In this document: piece after piece, positions 9,234 to 18,615 of the stretch
Numbering within the stretch: position 1 is the stretch's first letter
Layout: the number at the start of each line of letters is the position of its first letter
NCBI GenBank assembly: GCA_015057525.1
Contig: SVEE01000006.1
Location: forward strand, 84,937-148,936
Length of the DNA: 64,000 bases
Reading direction: 5' to 3'
Origin: Lachnospiraceae bacterium
GTDB taxonomy: Bacteria > Bacillota > Clostridia > Lachnospirales > Lachnospiraceae
The notes under the pieces: generated by a model
What the model saw: the letters and a program-made list of their open reading frames with translations, nothing else
Told to the model about the DNA's origin: nothing
The model's database searches: none
Translations under genes and position numbers: made by a program

Positions 9234-10904
9234 TTATGTTTCTATATACATCAATCTTGTTTCAAACTCCTCTACCGCCAACGGCTTGTCAAAATAAAAT
9301 CCTTGAGCTAAAAAGCAATTATTTCTTTTTATAAGTTTTAACTGTTCCACAGTCTCCACACCTTCAACTATACATTCAAACCCCATATCTGCCGAAAGAG
9401 CTATGAGATGTTTCAACATAGCCATACGCTTCTCATCATAATTCTTACCATCTGGCAAATAACTTCTATCAATCTTTAAGACACTCCATGGCGCTTCCCT
9501 AAGAAGATTAAGGGAAGAATAACCTGTACCAAAATCATCCACGGAAGTTGAAATCCCATTATTCCTAAGTCCTGTAACCAACTGCTTTAAAATATCAAAA
9601 TGCAAATCCATTGTGGTTTCAGTAAGTTCTATTTCTATGTATTCGTGAGGAACATTGTTTCTATCTATTATATCCAGTATATCCTCTAGAATTCTGGAAT
9701 TCCCTAAATGTTTTCTCGATAAATTGACAGATACTTTAACTGCTTGTTTCCCAGTGTCAATCCACCTTCTTATATCTTTACAAACATGATCAAGCATATA
9801 AAAATCCAATTGGCAAATAGCCTGACTTCTTTCAAGAACGGGAATAAAATCGCCTGGAGAAACGATTTTACCATCATGAAACCATCTACAAAGTGCCTCA
9901 GCACCCACCATAAGGTAATCCTTCAAATCAACCTTAGGCTGATAAAACACTTTAAACTCTTCGTTAGCCATGGCATCCACAAATATTTCTTCTATATATC
10001 TGTTTTTCTTGGATTGCTCTAAAAGCTGTGAATCAAAAAAGGCTGTGTATGCTGTTTCGGCAGAATTCTTAGCAACCTTCGCCGCCATGCTTATGGAGTC
10101 CATAATATCTGTTGCATTATCACAATCCTCATCAATCATATAGAATCCAGTGCTTGCAGATATATATACGTTTTCATCTTCTTCTATAAGATACACATCT
10201 TGTCCTGCAAGATAAAGCTTAACATCATCTAATCTAGTCTTGTTGAACAACATAATAAAATTATCACCGCCAACACGACATATAATGTCATCATCTTCTA
10301 TGTTGAGTTGCAATCCTTTAACAAACTTCTTCATAGCTAATGTGCCATTTCTTCTTCCAACTCTATCATTAACCGAAGAAAAGCCTTTCAGGTTAAATCT
10401 ACATGCACAATATTTGCCAATCTCTTTTTTATCTATGAGATAATTTGCCACCTTAACAAAATAGTTTAAATTATAAACCTCTAACTCATGGTCCTTATAC
10501 AACATTTCAGAGGCAATACGCATTGTTCTTATACGTCCATGAAAACTGTACAAAATTTTGAGCAACACCTTAATCTTGGACAAAATAACTTCATCCCATC
10601 CATGATTCTCACATGTACCATTCACAGAATAGACTGCTATGCATGTATCCATAGTATCTTCTCTCTGAGTGTATATACATGCATCATTGTAGACCTCTGT
10701 TTCATATAAAAGAGTTTCTTTCACTTCACTTTCTCTTTCCTGAATAGTATTCTCATAGAAACATACCCCAACTCTGCCTATACCAAGCACATTACAAATT
10801 GGCCCCAATGCTAATGCTATAGCGTCGCTTCTTTCGTCAGTAACAGATTCCATATTAATCAAAAATTCATCTAGTGCACGACCATATTCTGCATTATCAA
10901 ACAT
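9234..10904 (-). CDS. c-di-GMP phosphodiesterase with degenerate GGDEF and intact EAL domain
   Basis: A 556-residue cytoplasmic protein. It has an N-terminal GAF-like region (about 1-135), then a GGDEF-like domain whose signature is GGDNF (212-216), so it probably does not make c-di-GMP. An EAL domain (about 305-550) follows. EAL residues expected for catalysis are visible: EALCR at 336-340, the Asn in SVNLSRKHL, ELTE, DDFGTGYSSL, KIDRSYL, VEGVET and AQGF. Hydrolysis of c-di-GMP to pGpG is therefore likely, perhaps with GTP binding to the GGDNF domain as an activator. The flanking cyclase and PocR genes are 22 and 11 bp away. Confidence 0.93.
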   Translation of the reverse strand: MFDNAEYGRALDEFLINMESVTDERSDAIALALGPICNVLGIGRVGVCFYENTIQERESEVKETLLYETEVYNDACIYTQREDTMDTCIAVYSVNGTCENHGWDEVILSKIKVLLKILYSFHGRIRTMRIASEMLYKDHELEVYNLNYFVKVANYLIDKKEIGKYCACRFNLKGFSSVNDRVGRRNGTLAMKKFVKGLQLNIEDDDIICRVGGDNFIMLFNKTRLDDVKLYLAGQDVYLIEEDENVYISASTGFYMIDEDCDNATDIMDSISMAAKVAKNSAETAYTAFFDSQLLEQSKKNRYIEEIFVDAMANEEFKVFYQPKVDLKDYLMVGAEALCRWFHDGKIVSPGDFIPVLERSQAICQLDFYMLDHVCKDIRRWIDTGKQAVKVSVNLSRKHLGNSRILEDILDIIDRNNVPHEYIEIELTETTMDLHFDILKQLVTGLRNNGISTSVDDFGTGYSSLNLLREAPWSVLKIDRSYLPDGKNYDEKRMAMLKHLIALSADMGFECIVEGVETVEQLKLIKRNNCFLAQGFYFDKPLAVEEFETRLMYIET

Positions 10905-10915
10905 CCAATCCCCCC

Positions 10916-12073
10916 TTATAATGGTAACTGTGGAATACTAAATTCTACAAAAATAGTGTTATCTTCTTCTCTCCTCATAATAACAGATGCCGACATCTGT
11001 TCAAGGAACATTTTGAGTAATCTAATCGCGACAAGAGAAACATCTTCCGGCTCATATACAAAACTGTCGCTGTTTACATAGCTAAGTATTTTTTTTCCAG
11101 TATCAGACGGAATCTTTGAATCGTAATCCATAATAGTTATAACTAGCATTGTTGCATACGACTTTTTACGTGTAGAGAATTCTACGGTCAGAAGCCCTCC
11201 TGTTTTGTATGTGGAAATAACCTGAAGTGCTTTAACAGTTATCTGCCCTATTCTGCCTGCATCCCCAAGCAAAAACTCCGGAACCGACGGAGCCACTCCA
11301 ATACGAAAATCTATTTTATTCGTATCCAACATATTGACAGCCTGTTCATATACAACATCCATTAAATCATTAACCTTATAGTTAGTCTCTCTAAGTTCTA
11401 TCTTACCATCTACTTGTCGAATGTAATCTACAACCTCACGAATCTCAACTGGTATTTGACTAGAGTCCATATGTAAATCACTATACATGCTCATGATAAA
11501 TTCTGATTGTGCTTTGGCTGCCTTCTCCATCTTACGACTCTTCTCAAGTGCCAAGTAATTATGATATGCCATTTCAGATAAACTTGCAGCAAGACCTTCA
11601 AGGAAAATAGCCGCACGTTCAACATCCTCTTTATCCATGCATCGTGTTTTCTTAGCCGCCTCAATAAATGTGTCAGGATCAATGCCTAATTCCTTGGCAA
11701 TTTGCGCCATTTTTTCTTCATCTACATCCTCTGTACGAATCTGACCGCCTATGCAACTACCAATCATCTTACCCTCAAGCATAATAGGTGCTGCAAAATC
11801 AGTTAATCCTGCATGACAGTTATAAACAGTTGCACGTTTATTCTTAAGCGTTAAAACGGCTCCATTTTTATCACACTCTTCACATCTGCTGCATCCTAAC
11901 TTAGTGGTTCTGACCAAATCCATACAAAAGCCAGAAAATCCACTTCCTTTTGTTACTGGTATTCCATTTTCATCTGTCATAAGTGAGGCAAGGCCTGTAT
12001 ATTTCGAAAATTCATCTTGTATTTTCTGTAAGGCCTTAACTTCCATCAAGTCTACCAAGCGTATATCTTTCAT
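10916..12073 (-). CDS. PocR-domain sensor with degenerate histidine-kinase-like C-terminus
   Basis: A 385-residue soluble protein. The N-terminal ~165 residues match the PocR ligand-binding domain, including the cysteine cluster around KLGCSRCEECDKNG and the segment YNCHAGLTDFAAPI. A short helical linker (about 170-235) follows. The C-terminal region (235-385) resembles a histidine-kinase ATPase module (LLGDAGRIGQI, and a late VSLVAIRLLKMFLEQM). No H-box histidine or glycine-rich G-boxes can be seen. It may be a ligand-sensing, non-catalytic partner for the two c-di-GMP enzymes it precedes. That role is inferred from gene order. Confidence 0.8.
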   Translation of the reverse strand: MKDIRLVDLMEVKALQKIQDEFSKYTGLASLMTDENGIPVTKGSGFSGFCMDLVRTTKLGCSRCEECDKNGAVLTLKNKRATVYNCHAGLTDFAAPIMLEGKMIGSCIGGQIRTEDVDEEKMAQIAKELGIDPDTFIEAAKKTRCMDKEDVERAAIFLEGLAASLSEMAYHNYLALEKSRKMEKAAKAQSEFIMSMYSDLHMDSSQIPVEIREVVDYIRQVDGKIELRETNYKVNDLMDVVYEQAVNMLDTNKIDFRIGVAPSVPEFLLGDAGRIGQITVKALQVISTYKTGGLLTVEFSTRKKSYATMLVITIMDYDSKIPSDTGKKILSYVNSDSFVYEPEDVSLVAIRLLKMFLEQMSASVIMRREEDNTIFVEFSIPQLPL

Positions 12074-12253
12074 AGCATCACCCTAAAAAACGTATCACAT
12101 CTGTCAAATAGCATCCATTTTTTCTTGCATAATAGCAAAAATTTCCTATTTATATAATACTATTTTTTTATACAAAAAACAACTTTTTATAGTTAAATTT
12201 AACAATATTTAAACGGATTTTTATATACATTTTACGACATTTAAATCTAAAAG

Positions 12254-12292
12254 AAAAAGGGATATACCTTCATCTTGGCATATCCCTTTTTC
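12254..12292 (-). terminator. Terminator after the NCS2 permease
   Basis: Minus-strand stem AAAAAGGGATAT/ATATCCCTTTTT with a mostly paired top is followed by T residues. It lies 17 bp after the permease stop. The rest of the 235-bp gap up to the PocR gene is AT-rich with no other feature I can support. Confidence 0.8.
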
Positions 12293-12308
12293 GAAACATA
12301 TCTATAAT

Positions 12309-13667
12309 TTACAAAACTATATATTTTGCCACAAAAAGTATAGCTAAAATATACATAAGTGGCGTAATCTTCTTGGTCTTTCCGCAAACCAAATTAATTA
12401 CAACATACGAAATCACACCAAATGCAATCCCCTCTGAAATACTGTAGAGAATAGGCATGGCAATAATGCAAAGATATGCAGGAACAGACTCTGTTACATC
12501 ATTAAAGTCAATTTCCACAACAGCACTAACCATAAGGAATCCTACGAATATAAGAGCTGGTGCTGTAGCAAATCCTGGTATAGCACAGAAAATTGGTGAC
12601 AAAAATACCGACAAGAGGAAAAGCAAACCTGTAACAACTGATGTGAGACCTGTTCTACCACCCGCAGCCACACCCGCAGAGCTTTCTACAAATGTAGTAG
12701 TTGTGGATGTTCCAAGCACAGCACCTGCAGATGTAGCAATGGCATCTGCAAAAAGAGCCTGTTTAACTTTAGGTAACTTACCATTTTCATCAAGCATATC
12801 GGCTTTGTTTGCAACACCGATAAGAGTTCCAAGTGTATCAAACATATCAACGAAAAGGAACGCAAATATTATTATGATAAAATCAGTTATCTTAACACCA
12901 CTCATATCAGCATTAAAGCATTCTCCAAATGTAGCCCCAATTGCTGTTAAATCAAAATCCGACCACGCAGGGAAAAGAGAATAAAATCCAGCTTCCGCAT
13001 CTACTGTATAAATCCCAACTGCCTCACATATCATTCCTATAATCCAGGTAACTACAATACCTATAAGTATAGAACCCTTAACATTTTTAGCATACAAGAT
13101 AGCAGTTATAAGTAATCCTATCAATGCAAGAAGTGCACATATACCAACTGTACTAAAGTTCTCAGTAAAATCAACAACAGCCACAAGTGTAGCCCCGTCA
13201 TCCACAACTATATTGGCACCTTGAAGTCCAATAAAAGCACAGAAGAGTCCGATACCTACAGATACACCCTTCTTAAGCTGAAGTGGAATCGCATTGAAAA
13301 TTGCTTCTCTAACATTTGTAATCGATAAAATTATGAATATTATACCTTCAACAAATACAGCAAGTAATGCCACCTTCCATGAATATCCCATAGAACCACA
13401 AACTGTATATGCAAAATACGCATTAAGCCCGAGTCCCGGAGCAAGCGCAAAAGGATAATTAGCGCAAAATGCCATAACAAAGGTACCTATAAACGCTGCC
13501 AAAGCAGTAGCCATAAGCACTGCGTTTTTATCCATACCCGAAGCAGATAAGATAGTTGGATTTACTGCCAAGATATAAGCCATTGTCATGAATGTAGTAA
13601 TACCGGCAACAACTTCAGTCTTAACAGTAGTATTGTTTTCTTTAAGCTTAAAAATTTTTTCTAACAT
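12309..13667 (-). CDS. NCS2-family adenine/guanine/hypoxanthine permease
   Basis: Inner-membrane purine base:H+ symporter of the AzgA/PbuG branch. It is 452 residues with about 12-14 membrane segments. The N-terminal TEVVAGITTFMTMAYILAVNP and the QTLGT-like DMFDTLGTLIGVA motif are diagnostic of this branch, as is GTSTTTTFVESSAGVAAGGRTGLTS (residues about 318-343). No purine riboswitch is visible in the 103-bp upstream gap. Substrate preference cannot be read from sequence alone. Confidence 0.93.
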   Translation of the reverse strand: MLEKIFKLKENNTTVKTEVVAGITTFMTMAYILAVNPTILSASGMDKNAVLMATALAAFIGTFVMAFCANYPFALAPGLGLNAYFAYTVCGSMGYSWKVALLAVFVEGIIFIILSITNVREAIFNAIPLQLKKGVSVGIGLFCAFIGLQGANIVVDDGATLVAVVDFTENFSTVGICALLALIGLLITAILYAKNVKGSILIGIVVTWIIGMICEAVGIYTVDAEAGFYSLFPAWSDFDLTAIGATFGECFNADMSGVKITDFIIIIFAFLFVDMFDTLGTLIGVANKADMLDENGKLPKVKQALFADAIATSAGAVLGTSTTTTFVESSAGVAAGGRTGLTSVVTGLLFLLSVFLSPIFCAIPGFATAPALIFVGFLMVSAVVEIDFNDVTESVPAYLCIIAMPILYSISEGIAFGVISYVVINLVCGKTKKITPLMYILAILFVAKYIVL

Positions 13668-13724
13668 ATTATTCCCCTTTCTCGTAAATATGTTCTAATT
13701 TTAGCAATTATTTAATTAAACCAC

Positions 13725-13759
13725 AAGAGCAAAGATTAATTAAAATAATCTTTGCTCTT
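13725..13759. terminator. Hairpin after the SNF symporter
   Basis: Perfect 13-bp inverted repeat (AAGAGCAAAGATT/AATCTTTGCTCTT), loop AATTAAAAT-like, 11 bp beyond the symporter stop. The T-tract is weak on both strands, so efficiency is uncertain. Confidence 0.65.
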
Positions 13760-13770
13760 ATTCCTCTAAT

Positions 13771-15126
13771 TTATATTAATCCATTTACCAGAATCACAAG
13801 AATCAATATTGGTAAAACGAATTGGAAATATGGCTTTACCCATTTCTTTAACTTCATACCTGCACCAGTATTTGCTTCTTGCATATATTTATCATATCCC
13901 CAACCATATTTAGTTATACAGAATAACAAAAATATTAATGCACCTGTCGGCAAGAGAATATTACTAACTATAAAGTCCTCTGTGTCAAGAATATTTCCAC
14001 CCTTTATGAGTTTTATATCGCTCCATACATTAAAGCCTAAAACACAAGGAATACTTGTAACAAGCACTATAATACAGTTAGCAATTGTCGCCTTCTTTCT
14101 ACTCCATCCAAAGTTATCCATACAGCTCGCCATAATATTTTCAAAAACAGCAATTACTGTAGTAAAACTTGCAAAAGTCATAAACAAGAAGAAAAGTGTT
14201 CCCCATATACGACCACCTGCCATATCCACAAATACATTTGGCAATGTAACAAAAATAAGCGAAGGTCCTGCATCTGGAGTTATTCCAAAAGAAAAGCACG
14301 CCGGAAAAATTATAAGACCTGCGGAAATTGCAACAAAAGTATCCAAAACGCAAATTCTTACAGACTCACTGAGTAATGTATTGTCCTTCTTCATGTAGCT
14401 ACCAAATATTTGCATACTTCCAATACCAAGACTAAGGGTAAAGAAGGCCTGATTCATGGCTGCAGTAATCACTTTTCCTATTCCTACATTTTTTGCTTTT
14501 TCTAAATCAGGCAATAAATAAAAGGAAAGTCCTTCCCTTGCACCTGAAAGTGTGGCACTATTAATAGCCAACACAACAATTAAAACAAGAAGGGAAATCA
14601 TCATAAATTTGGAAATTCTCTCAAGTCCATTTTGGAGTCCAAAGCTACAAACCAAAAAACCTAAAACTACTATAATTAGTGTCCAAAGTCCCATTTCAAC
14701 AGGTGATGCCAACAAATCATTAAATACACTTTCCACTGCTACAGCATCTAATGTACCATCAAATTCACCTCTTAAAAACTTGAAGAAATAGCTAATCATC
14801 CATCCTGCAACACTAGTATAATACATCATGAGAATAAGGTTTCCCAACATGCAAAGCCATCCATGAAGATGCCATTTCTGTCCTTCCTTTTCAAGCTGTT
14901 TATATGCACCCACAGCACTTTTTCCTGTTGCTCTTCCCACAGCAAGTTCCATAGTTAAAACAGGAATTCCCATACAAAGAAGAAACAACAAATAAAATAA
15001 TACAAATATTCCTCCACCATTTTCACCTGCAACGTAAGGAAATCTCCACACATTTCCTATCCCTATTGCACACCCAGCACTAACAAGTATAAAGCCAAGA
15101 CGTGATTTGAAATTTTCCCGTGCCAT
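13771..15126 (-). CDS. Sodium-dependent transporter of the SNF (neurotransmitter:sodium symporter) family
   Basis: A 451-residue membrane protein with about 11-12 helices. The N-terminus SRLGFILVSAGCAIGIGNVWRF is the family signature (unwound TM1, Na+ and substrate site). The FFTLSLGIGSMQIFGSY segment corresponds to TM6. It probably imports an amino acid with sodium; the substrate is not determinable. It is a single gene between the FHA gene and the purine permease. Confidence 0.93.
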   Translation of the reverse strand: MARENFKSRLGFILVSAGCAIGIGNVWRFPYVAGENGGGIFVLFYLLFLLCMGIPVLTMELAVGRATGKSAVGAYKQLEKEGQKWHLHGWLCMLGNLILMMYYTSVAGWMISYFFKFLRGEFDGTLDAVAVESVFNDLLASPVEMGLWTLIIVVLGFLVCSFGLQNGLERISKFMMISLLVLIVVLAINSATLSGAREGLSFYLLPDLEKAKNVGIGKVITAAMNQAFFTLSLGIGSMQIFGSYMKKDNTLLSESVRICVLDTFVAISAGLIIFPACFSFGITPDAGPSLIFVTLPNVFVDMAGGRIWGTLFFLFMTFASFTTVIAVFENIMASCMDNFGWSRKKATIANCIIVLVTSIPCVLGFNVWSDIKLIKGGNILDTEDFIVSNILLPTGALIFLLFCITKYGWGYDKYMQEANTGAGMKLKKWVKPYFQFVLPILILVILVNGLI

Positions 15127-15180
15127 TATCTATCCTCCAAAAATCCTCTAAAATCTATGCATAAATACACTTTGAGTCTC

Positions 15181-15936
15181 TTAATTAATTGCACAGATTT
15201 CAAATTTCTCGTTACTTCCAATAGTAAAATTACAGCCAACTGACAAAAGAACTGACTGACCCGGCTGTATATGTGTTTCACCATTAACCTTCACTCCATA
15301 TGAAGAACCTAAATCTTGAAGCAATACATTTCCATCTGGCCTTACACTTACCTTACAATGAACTCTACTAACTCCGGAAGCATTCGGTGCAAATATTAAA
15401 TTACACTTTTCTTTTGACCTTCCAAAAGTAATAGGTTGTTCTAGAGAAAATGCCGCATTTGCATATTCACCTGAAATTCCATAAATAACTATCTGTGGTG
15501 CAGACTGTTTAATCGGCTGTGATTGTTGATTAGATACCTGCTGCTGTGGCATGTATTGGTCCATAGAATCTGTTATCAAAACTGTTCTTTCAACATTATT
15601 ATTTACCGTATTAGCATTATTAAACTTTATAGAATTAATCTGAACAGGTTTTACTGGTGCCAAACCCGAATTAGGAGCTGGTGTCATACTTCTCTGCTGA
15701 TACTGATTGCTACTATACATCTGTCCACCCTGCTGTGCCTGATTAGTATATGCAGTCTGAGCATACTGGCTGTGAGAAGACTGATACCCTGGGTACATAT
15801 TGTTCATAGGCATCTGCATCCCTTGTCCCCCAGGCATTTGACGACCCTGCCCCATATTAGCAGGTATCTGATGGCCTTGCATCATATTTCCTTGCATTTG
15901 ACGACCTTGCATTTGATTATTATACATACTCTTCAT
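15181..15936 (-). CDS. FHA-domain protein with Gln/Met/Gly-rich N-terminus
   Basis: A 251-residue protein. Residues 1-90 are low complexity with repeated MQGxQM/GRQMPG-like units rich in Gln, Met, Gly and Tyr. Residues about 150-250 are a forkhead-associated domain with ITFGRS, VSRVHCKV and LGSSYGVKVNG, the phosphothreonine-binding residues. It follows the Ser/Thr kinase gene by about 155 bp on the same strand. FHA proteins commonly dock autophosphorylated kinases, so it is a likely adaptor or substrate of the neighbouring kinase (inference). Met4 is an alternative start. Confidence 0.88.
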   Translation of the reverse strand: MKSMYNNQMQGRQMQGNMMQGHQIPANMGQGRQMPGGQGMQMPMNNMYPGYQSSHSQYAQTAYTNQAQQGGQMYSSNQYQQRSMTPAPNSGLAPVKPVQINSIKFNNANTVNNNVERTVLITDSMDQYMPQQQVSNQQSQPIKQSAPQIVIYGISGEYANAAFSLEQPITFGRSKEKCNLIFAPNASGVSRVHCKVSVRPDGNVLLQDLGSSYGVKVNGETHIQPGQSVLLSVGCNFTIGSNEKFEICAIN

Positions 15937-16090
15937 ACATCTATACCATTCCTATATACCAAATTATAATTTTCTCAGATACGAATCCCATCTAAGTTTT
16001 TCTTGATTTTGCCTTCTAAACAAGATACAAAGACACTAATTTGCAGTATATCATATGGTTCTTTTTTTCTCAAGATATTACATAATTCTA

Positions 16091-17710
16091 TCACCTATAA
16101 TAAACTACCCAGAAAAAAAGCCCATTCTCATCCTTGCCAATTGCCATTCCAAGTTCCGAACAATTAAGAAGGTCTATATTAAAGCCGTTTGCTTTGGCTG
16201 TTGCCTGAAAGTCCGACATAACATCTTCCACTGAAAACGATGTTCCATACATCTGAATCAAGCTAAACACAGCATCATTTTCAATACCATTTTCCACCAT
16301 AGCATTCCATAACTGTTCCCCTAGTGCTTCATTCCAATCCTCTGTATCAACAATTCCAACACAGCCTGTCACGCAGTCCGACGCCACATCCTCAAGTTCT
16401 GAATTTGTCTTAATCTCACCAAACCCTTCTTTCTTACGTTCACCGTTAACCAAATCATAAAATTCTTGCTTGAGTGTTTCTAAATCTTTCTCGCTATCAA
16501 CTTGAATTTCTTCATCGCCCGACAGCACAATAGTTTCTTGGGTATCACTTTTTTGACCGCTTGTAAGCTTACCAATTTTTCTAACCATAATAATCATACA
16601 GCCAATTAAAGTAATAATAATAACAGCCACAATAGCTCTTGTCTTATTCTTACGTCGTACATTCTCTTTTTTCATGTTCTCTATTATTACTTTTGTAGAG
16701 CTCTCTTTTATTTTTCTTTGCATACCAGCCTGACTTGCCTTTGGGTCAGCACCATACACATAAAAGAAATAATACAAATCCGTTGCATTTTTTATTCTTT
16801 CGTCTATACCAATCGCAAGACCGTTCATGAGAGCAGCTTCTTGTATAGGATTAATAGGTATTCCCATTTGAGATGGCAACATCACCTGATCATATTTTGC
16901 TCTTTCTGTGGCTGGCATCACCTTTACGCCTGTTATCATTTCATATACTGTTGCACAAAGAGCATAAATGTCTGAATAAGAGCCAATCACACCATCCTTT
17001 TGACGTTGCTCGAGAGGTGAATAGCTCTGCTTAAATACTTTATTTTCGCTCATACCCATCTCTTTAGTTTTAGCCGCACCAAAGTCTATGAGTTTCACCG
17101 AACCATTATTGGTAATCATAATATTATCTGGACTGATGTCTCTATGTACTACGCCTCTTTCATGCACACTGGCCAAGGCTTTTATTACAGGTTGAATAAG
17201 TCCAAGTGCTTCATTAACCGTAAGTCTTCCACCACGTTCTTTTATATAGGACTTAAGGGATTTACCCTCTAGAAACTCCATAACAATGTATGCAGTACCA
17301 TTCTCTTCAAAATAATTGATTACCTTTACAATTCCTGGATGTTCATCTATCTGAGCAAGAACACGTGCTTCTTCAATAAAAAAGCCTTTCTCTCTCATGA
17401 ACAAATTACCTCTATTGTCATTATAAGTTGTAACCATACTGCTGCCGTACATTCTATCTGCACACTGATGAAGAAAATATTCCTTAATAGCAACCTTCTT
17501 TTGGAGGTTCATATCAAAACCTATGTATGTTATTCCAAAGCCTCCATCGCCGAGGCATTTTCCTACCAAATATGCATTGTGAAGGACCGTCCATACAGGT
17601 AACTGTTTATTCTGATTTTGATAATATACTTCATGCCCACAGTAAGGACAATTCATCATCTGAGAAGGCTTTTCTCTCATACATCCCATACATAGATTAT
17701 CTAAATTCAT
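16091..17710 (-). CDS. Transmembrane Ser/Thr protein kinase with zinc ribbon and C-terminal CAP-like domain
   Basis: A 539-residue protein read from ATG 17710, chosen because GAGGGG lies 7 nt upstream; an in-frame ATG at 17725 has no ribosome binding site. Order: an N-terminal zinc ribbon with two CxxC knuckles (CMGC, CPYC); a PknB-type kinase domain (GDGGFGITYIG, AIKEYF, VVHRDISPDN, LIDFGAAK); a membrane segment near 365-385; an acidic linker; then a ~125-residue extracellular region. That region (LVNGERKKEGFGEIKTNSEL ... LFFWVVYYR) resembles a CAP/SCP domain. The cytoplasmic kinase is thus tethered to an external CAP-like sensor or wall-binding module. It pairs with the downstream FHA protein. 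Confidence 0.88.
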   Translation of the reverse strand: MNLDNLCMGCMREKPSQMMNCPYCGHEVYYQNQNKQLPVWTVLHNAYLVGKCLGDGGFGITYIGFDMNLQKKVAIKEYFLHQCADRMYGSSMVTTYNDNRGNLFMREKGFFIEEARVLAQIDEHPGIVKVINYFEENGTAYIVMEFLEGKSLKSYIKERGGRLTVNEALGLIQPVIKALASVHERGVVHRDISPDNIMITNNGSVKLIDFGAAKTKEMGMSENKVFKQSYSPLEQRQKDGVIGSYSDIYALCATVYEMITGVKVMPATERAKYDQVMLPSQMGIPINPIQEAALMNGLAIGIDERIKNATDLYYFFYVYGADPKASQAGMQRKIKESSTKVIIENMKKENVRRKNKTRAIVAVIIITLIGCMIIMVRKIGKLTSGQKSDTQETIVLSGDEEIQVDSEKDLETLKQEFYDLVNGERKKEGFGEIKTNSELEDVASDCVTGCVGIVDTEDWNEALGEQLWNAMVENGIENDAVFSLIQMYGTSFSVEDVMSDFQATAKANGFNIDLLNCSELGMAIGKDENGLFFWVVYYR

Positions 17711-17812
17711 CCTCGTTCCCCTCATTTATCTAAAGATTTATTAACATAGTTAAATTATAACACCTATACACACAAAATTTCTACACAATAATATACATAG
17801 CGATTTCTTTCG

Positions 17813-17847
17813 GGCAAAAAACGCCAAAGCTATATATACTTTGGCGC
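17813..17847 (-). terminator. Terminator of the Fec/Btu-type ABC operon
   Basis: Minus-strand CGCCAAAG/CTTTGGCG stem is followed by TTTTTTG. It overlaps the last codons of the ABC ATPase gene. Confidence 0.85.
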
Positions 17848-18612
17848 AATAATTATACTTTCTTTATTATTTATAAACTCAAATTCAATATCATACACAG
17901 ACTTTAAATTATTCTTAGTGAGAACTTTCTTACTATCTCCCATGTCGTATATTTTTCCATTTTTCATAAGGACAATTTTGTCGCAAAATCTGGCCGCTAA
18001 ATTCAAATCATGCAATATTGCAATTATGGTTTTTCCTTTATCTTCACGCAACTTAATCATTACCTTCATAAGCTCATATTGATGTCTTACATCAAGATTA
18101 GAGACTGGTTCATCAAGGATAATCCACGGTGTATCCTGAGCAATAGTCCTGGCAATCATAACACGCTGAAGCTCTCCACCACTCAACCTGGAAATACTCT
18201 TATCCTTAAGTTCATAACAATTTGTGTACTTCATTGCCTCATCTATAATCTGATTGTCAGCTTCACTTAAAGGCGAAAACATTTTTCTTTTATTTTCTCT
18301 TCCCATAGCTACAACGTCAGCCACAGAAAAATCTATATCTTTATTTATATTTTGAGGTAAAAATGATAAAACTGTAGCCATTTTTTGTCGCGTCATATTT
18401 TCTACATTCTCATCATCTAAATATATCTCACCACTTGTTTTTTTAGACAACTTTAAAATTTGTCTCACCAAAGAAGTTTTACCGGCTCCATTCGGTCCTA
18501 AAACTCCATAAAAACTCCCTGTTTCAAAGCTCGATGTTATAGAATCAATTATTGGATTTTGTCTCTTATCTGGTTGCCACACAAGTTCCGTAGTTTTTAT
18601 CTGTTTTACCAT
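17830..18612 (-). CDS. ABC transporter ATPase, FecE/BtuD type
   Basis: A 260-residue ATPase. Walker A GPNGAGKTS is near residues 38-46, signature LSGGELQRV near 139-147, Walker B WIILDEPVSNLD, then a switch histidine (AILHDLNLAARFCD). The HDLNLA sequence is typical of iron-siderophore/cobalamin importers. It lies 3 bp after its permease, as third gene of a binding protein-permease-ATPase operon. Confidence 0.94.
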   Translation of the reverse strand: MVKQIKTTELVWQPDKRQNPIIDSITSSFETGSFYGVLGPNGAGKTSLVRQILKLSKKTSGEIYLDDENVENMTRQKMATVLSFLPQNINKDIDFSVADVVAMGRENKRKMFSPLSEADNQIIDEAMKYTNCYELKDKSISRLSGGELQRVMIARTIAQDTPWIILDEPVSNLDVRHQYELMKVMIKLREDKGKTIIAILHDLNLAARFCDKIVLMKNGKIYDMGDSKKVLTKNNLKSVYDIEFEFINNKESIIIAPKYI

Positions 18613-18615
18613 AAG

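Noticed and set aside
13668..13770. Possible purine riboswitch before the NCS2 permease
   Set aside because: The spacer is only 103 bp, mostly occupied by the upstream gene's hairpin, and lacks the conserved purine-aptamer junction sequences.
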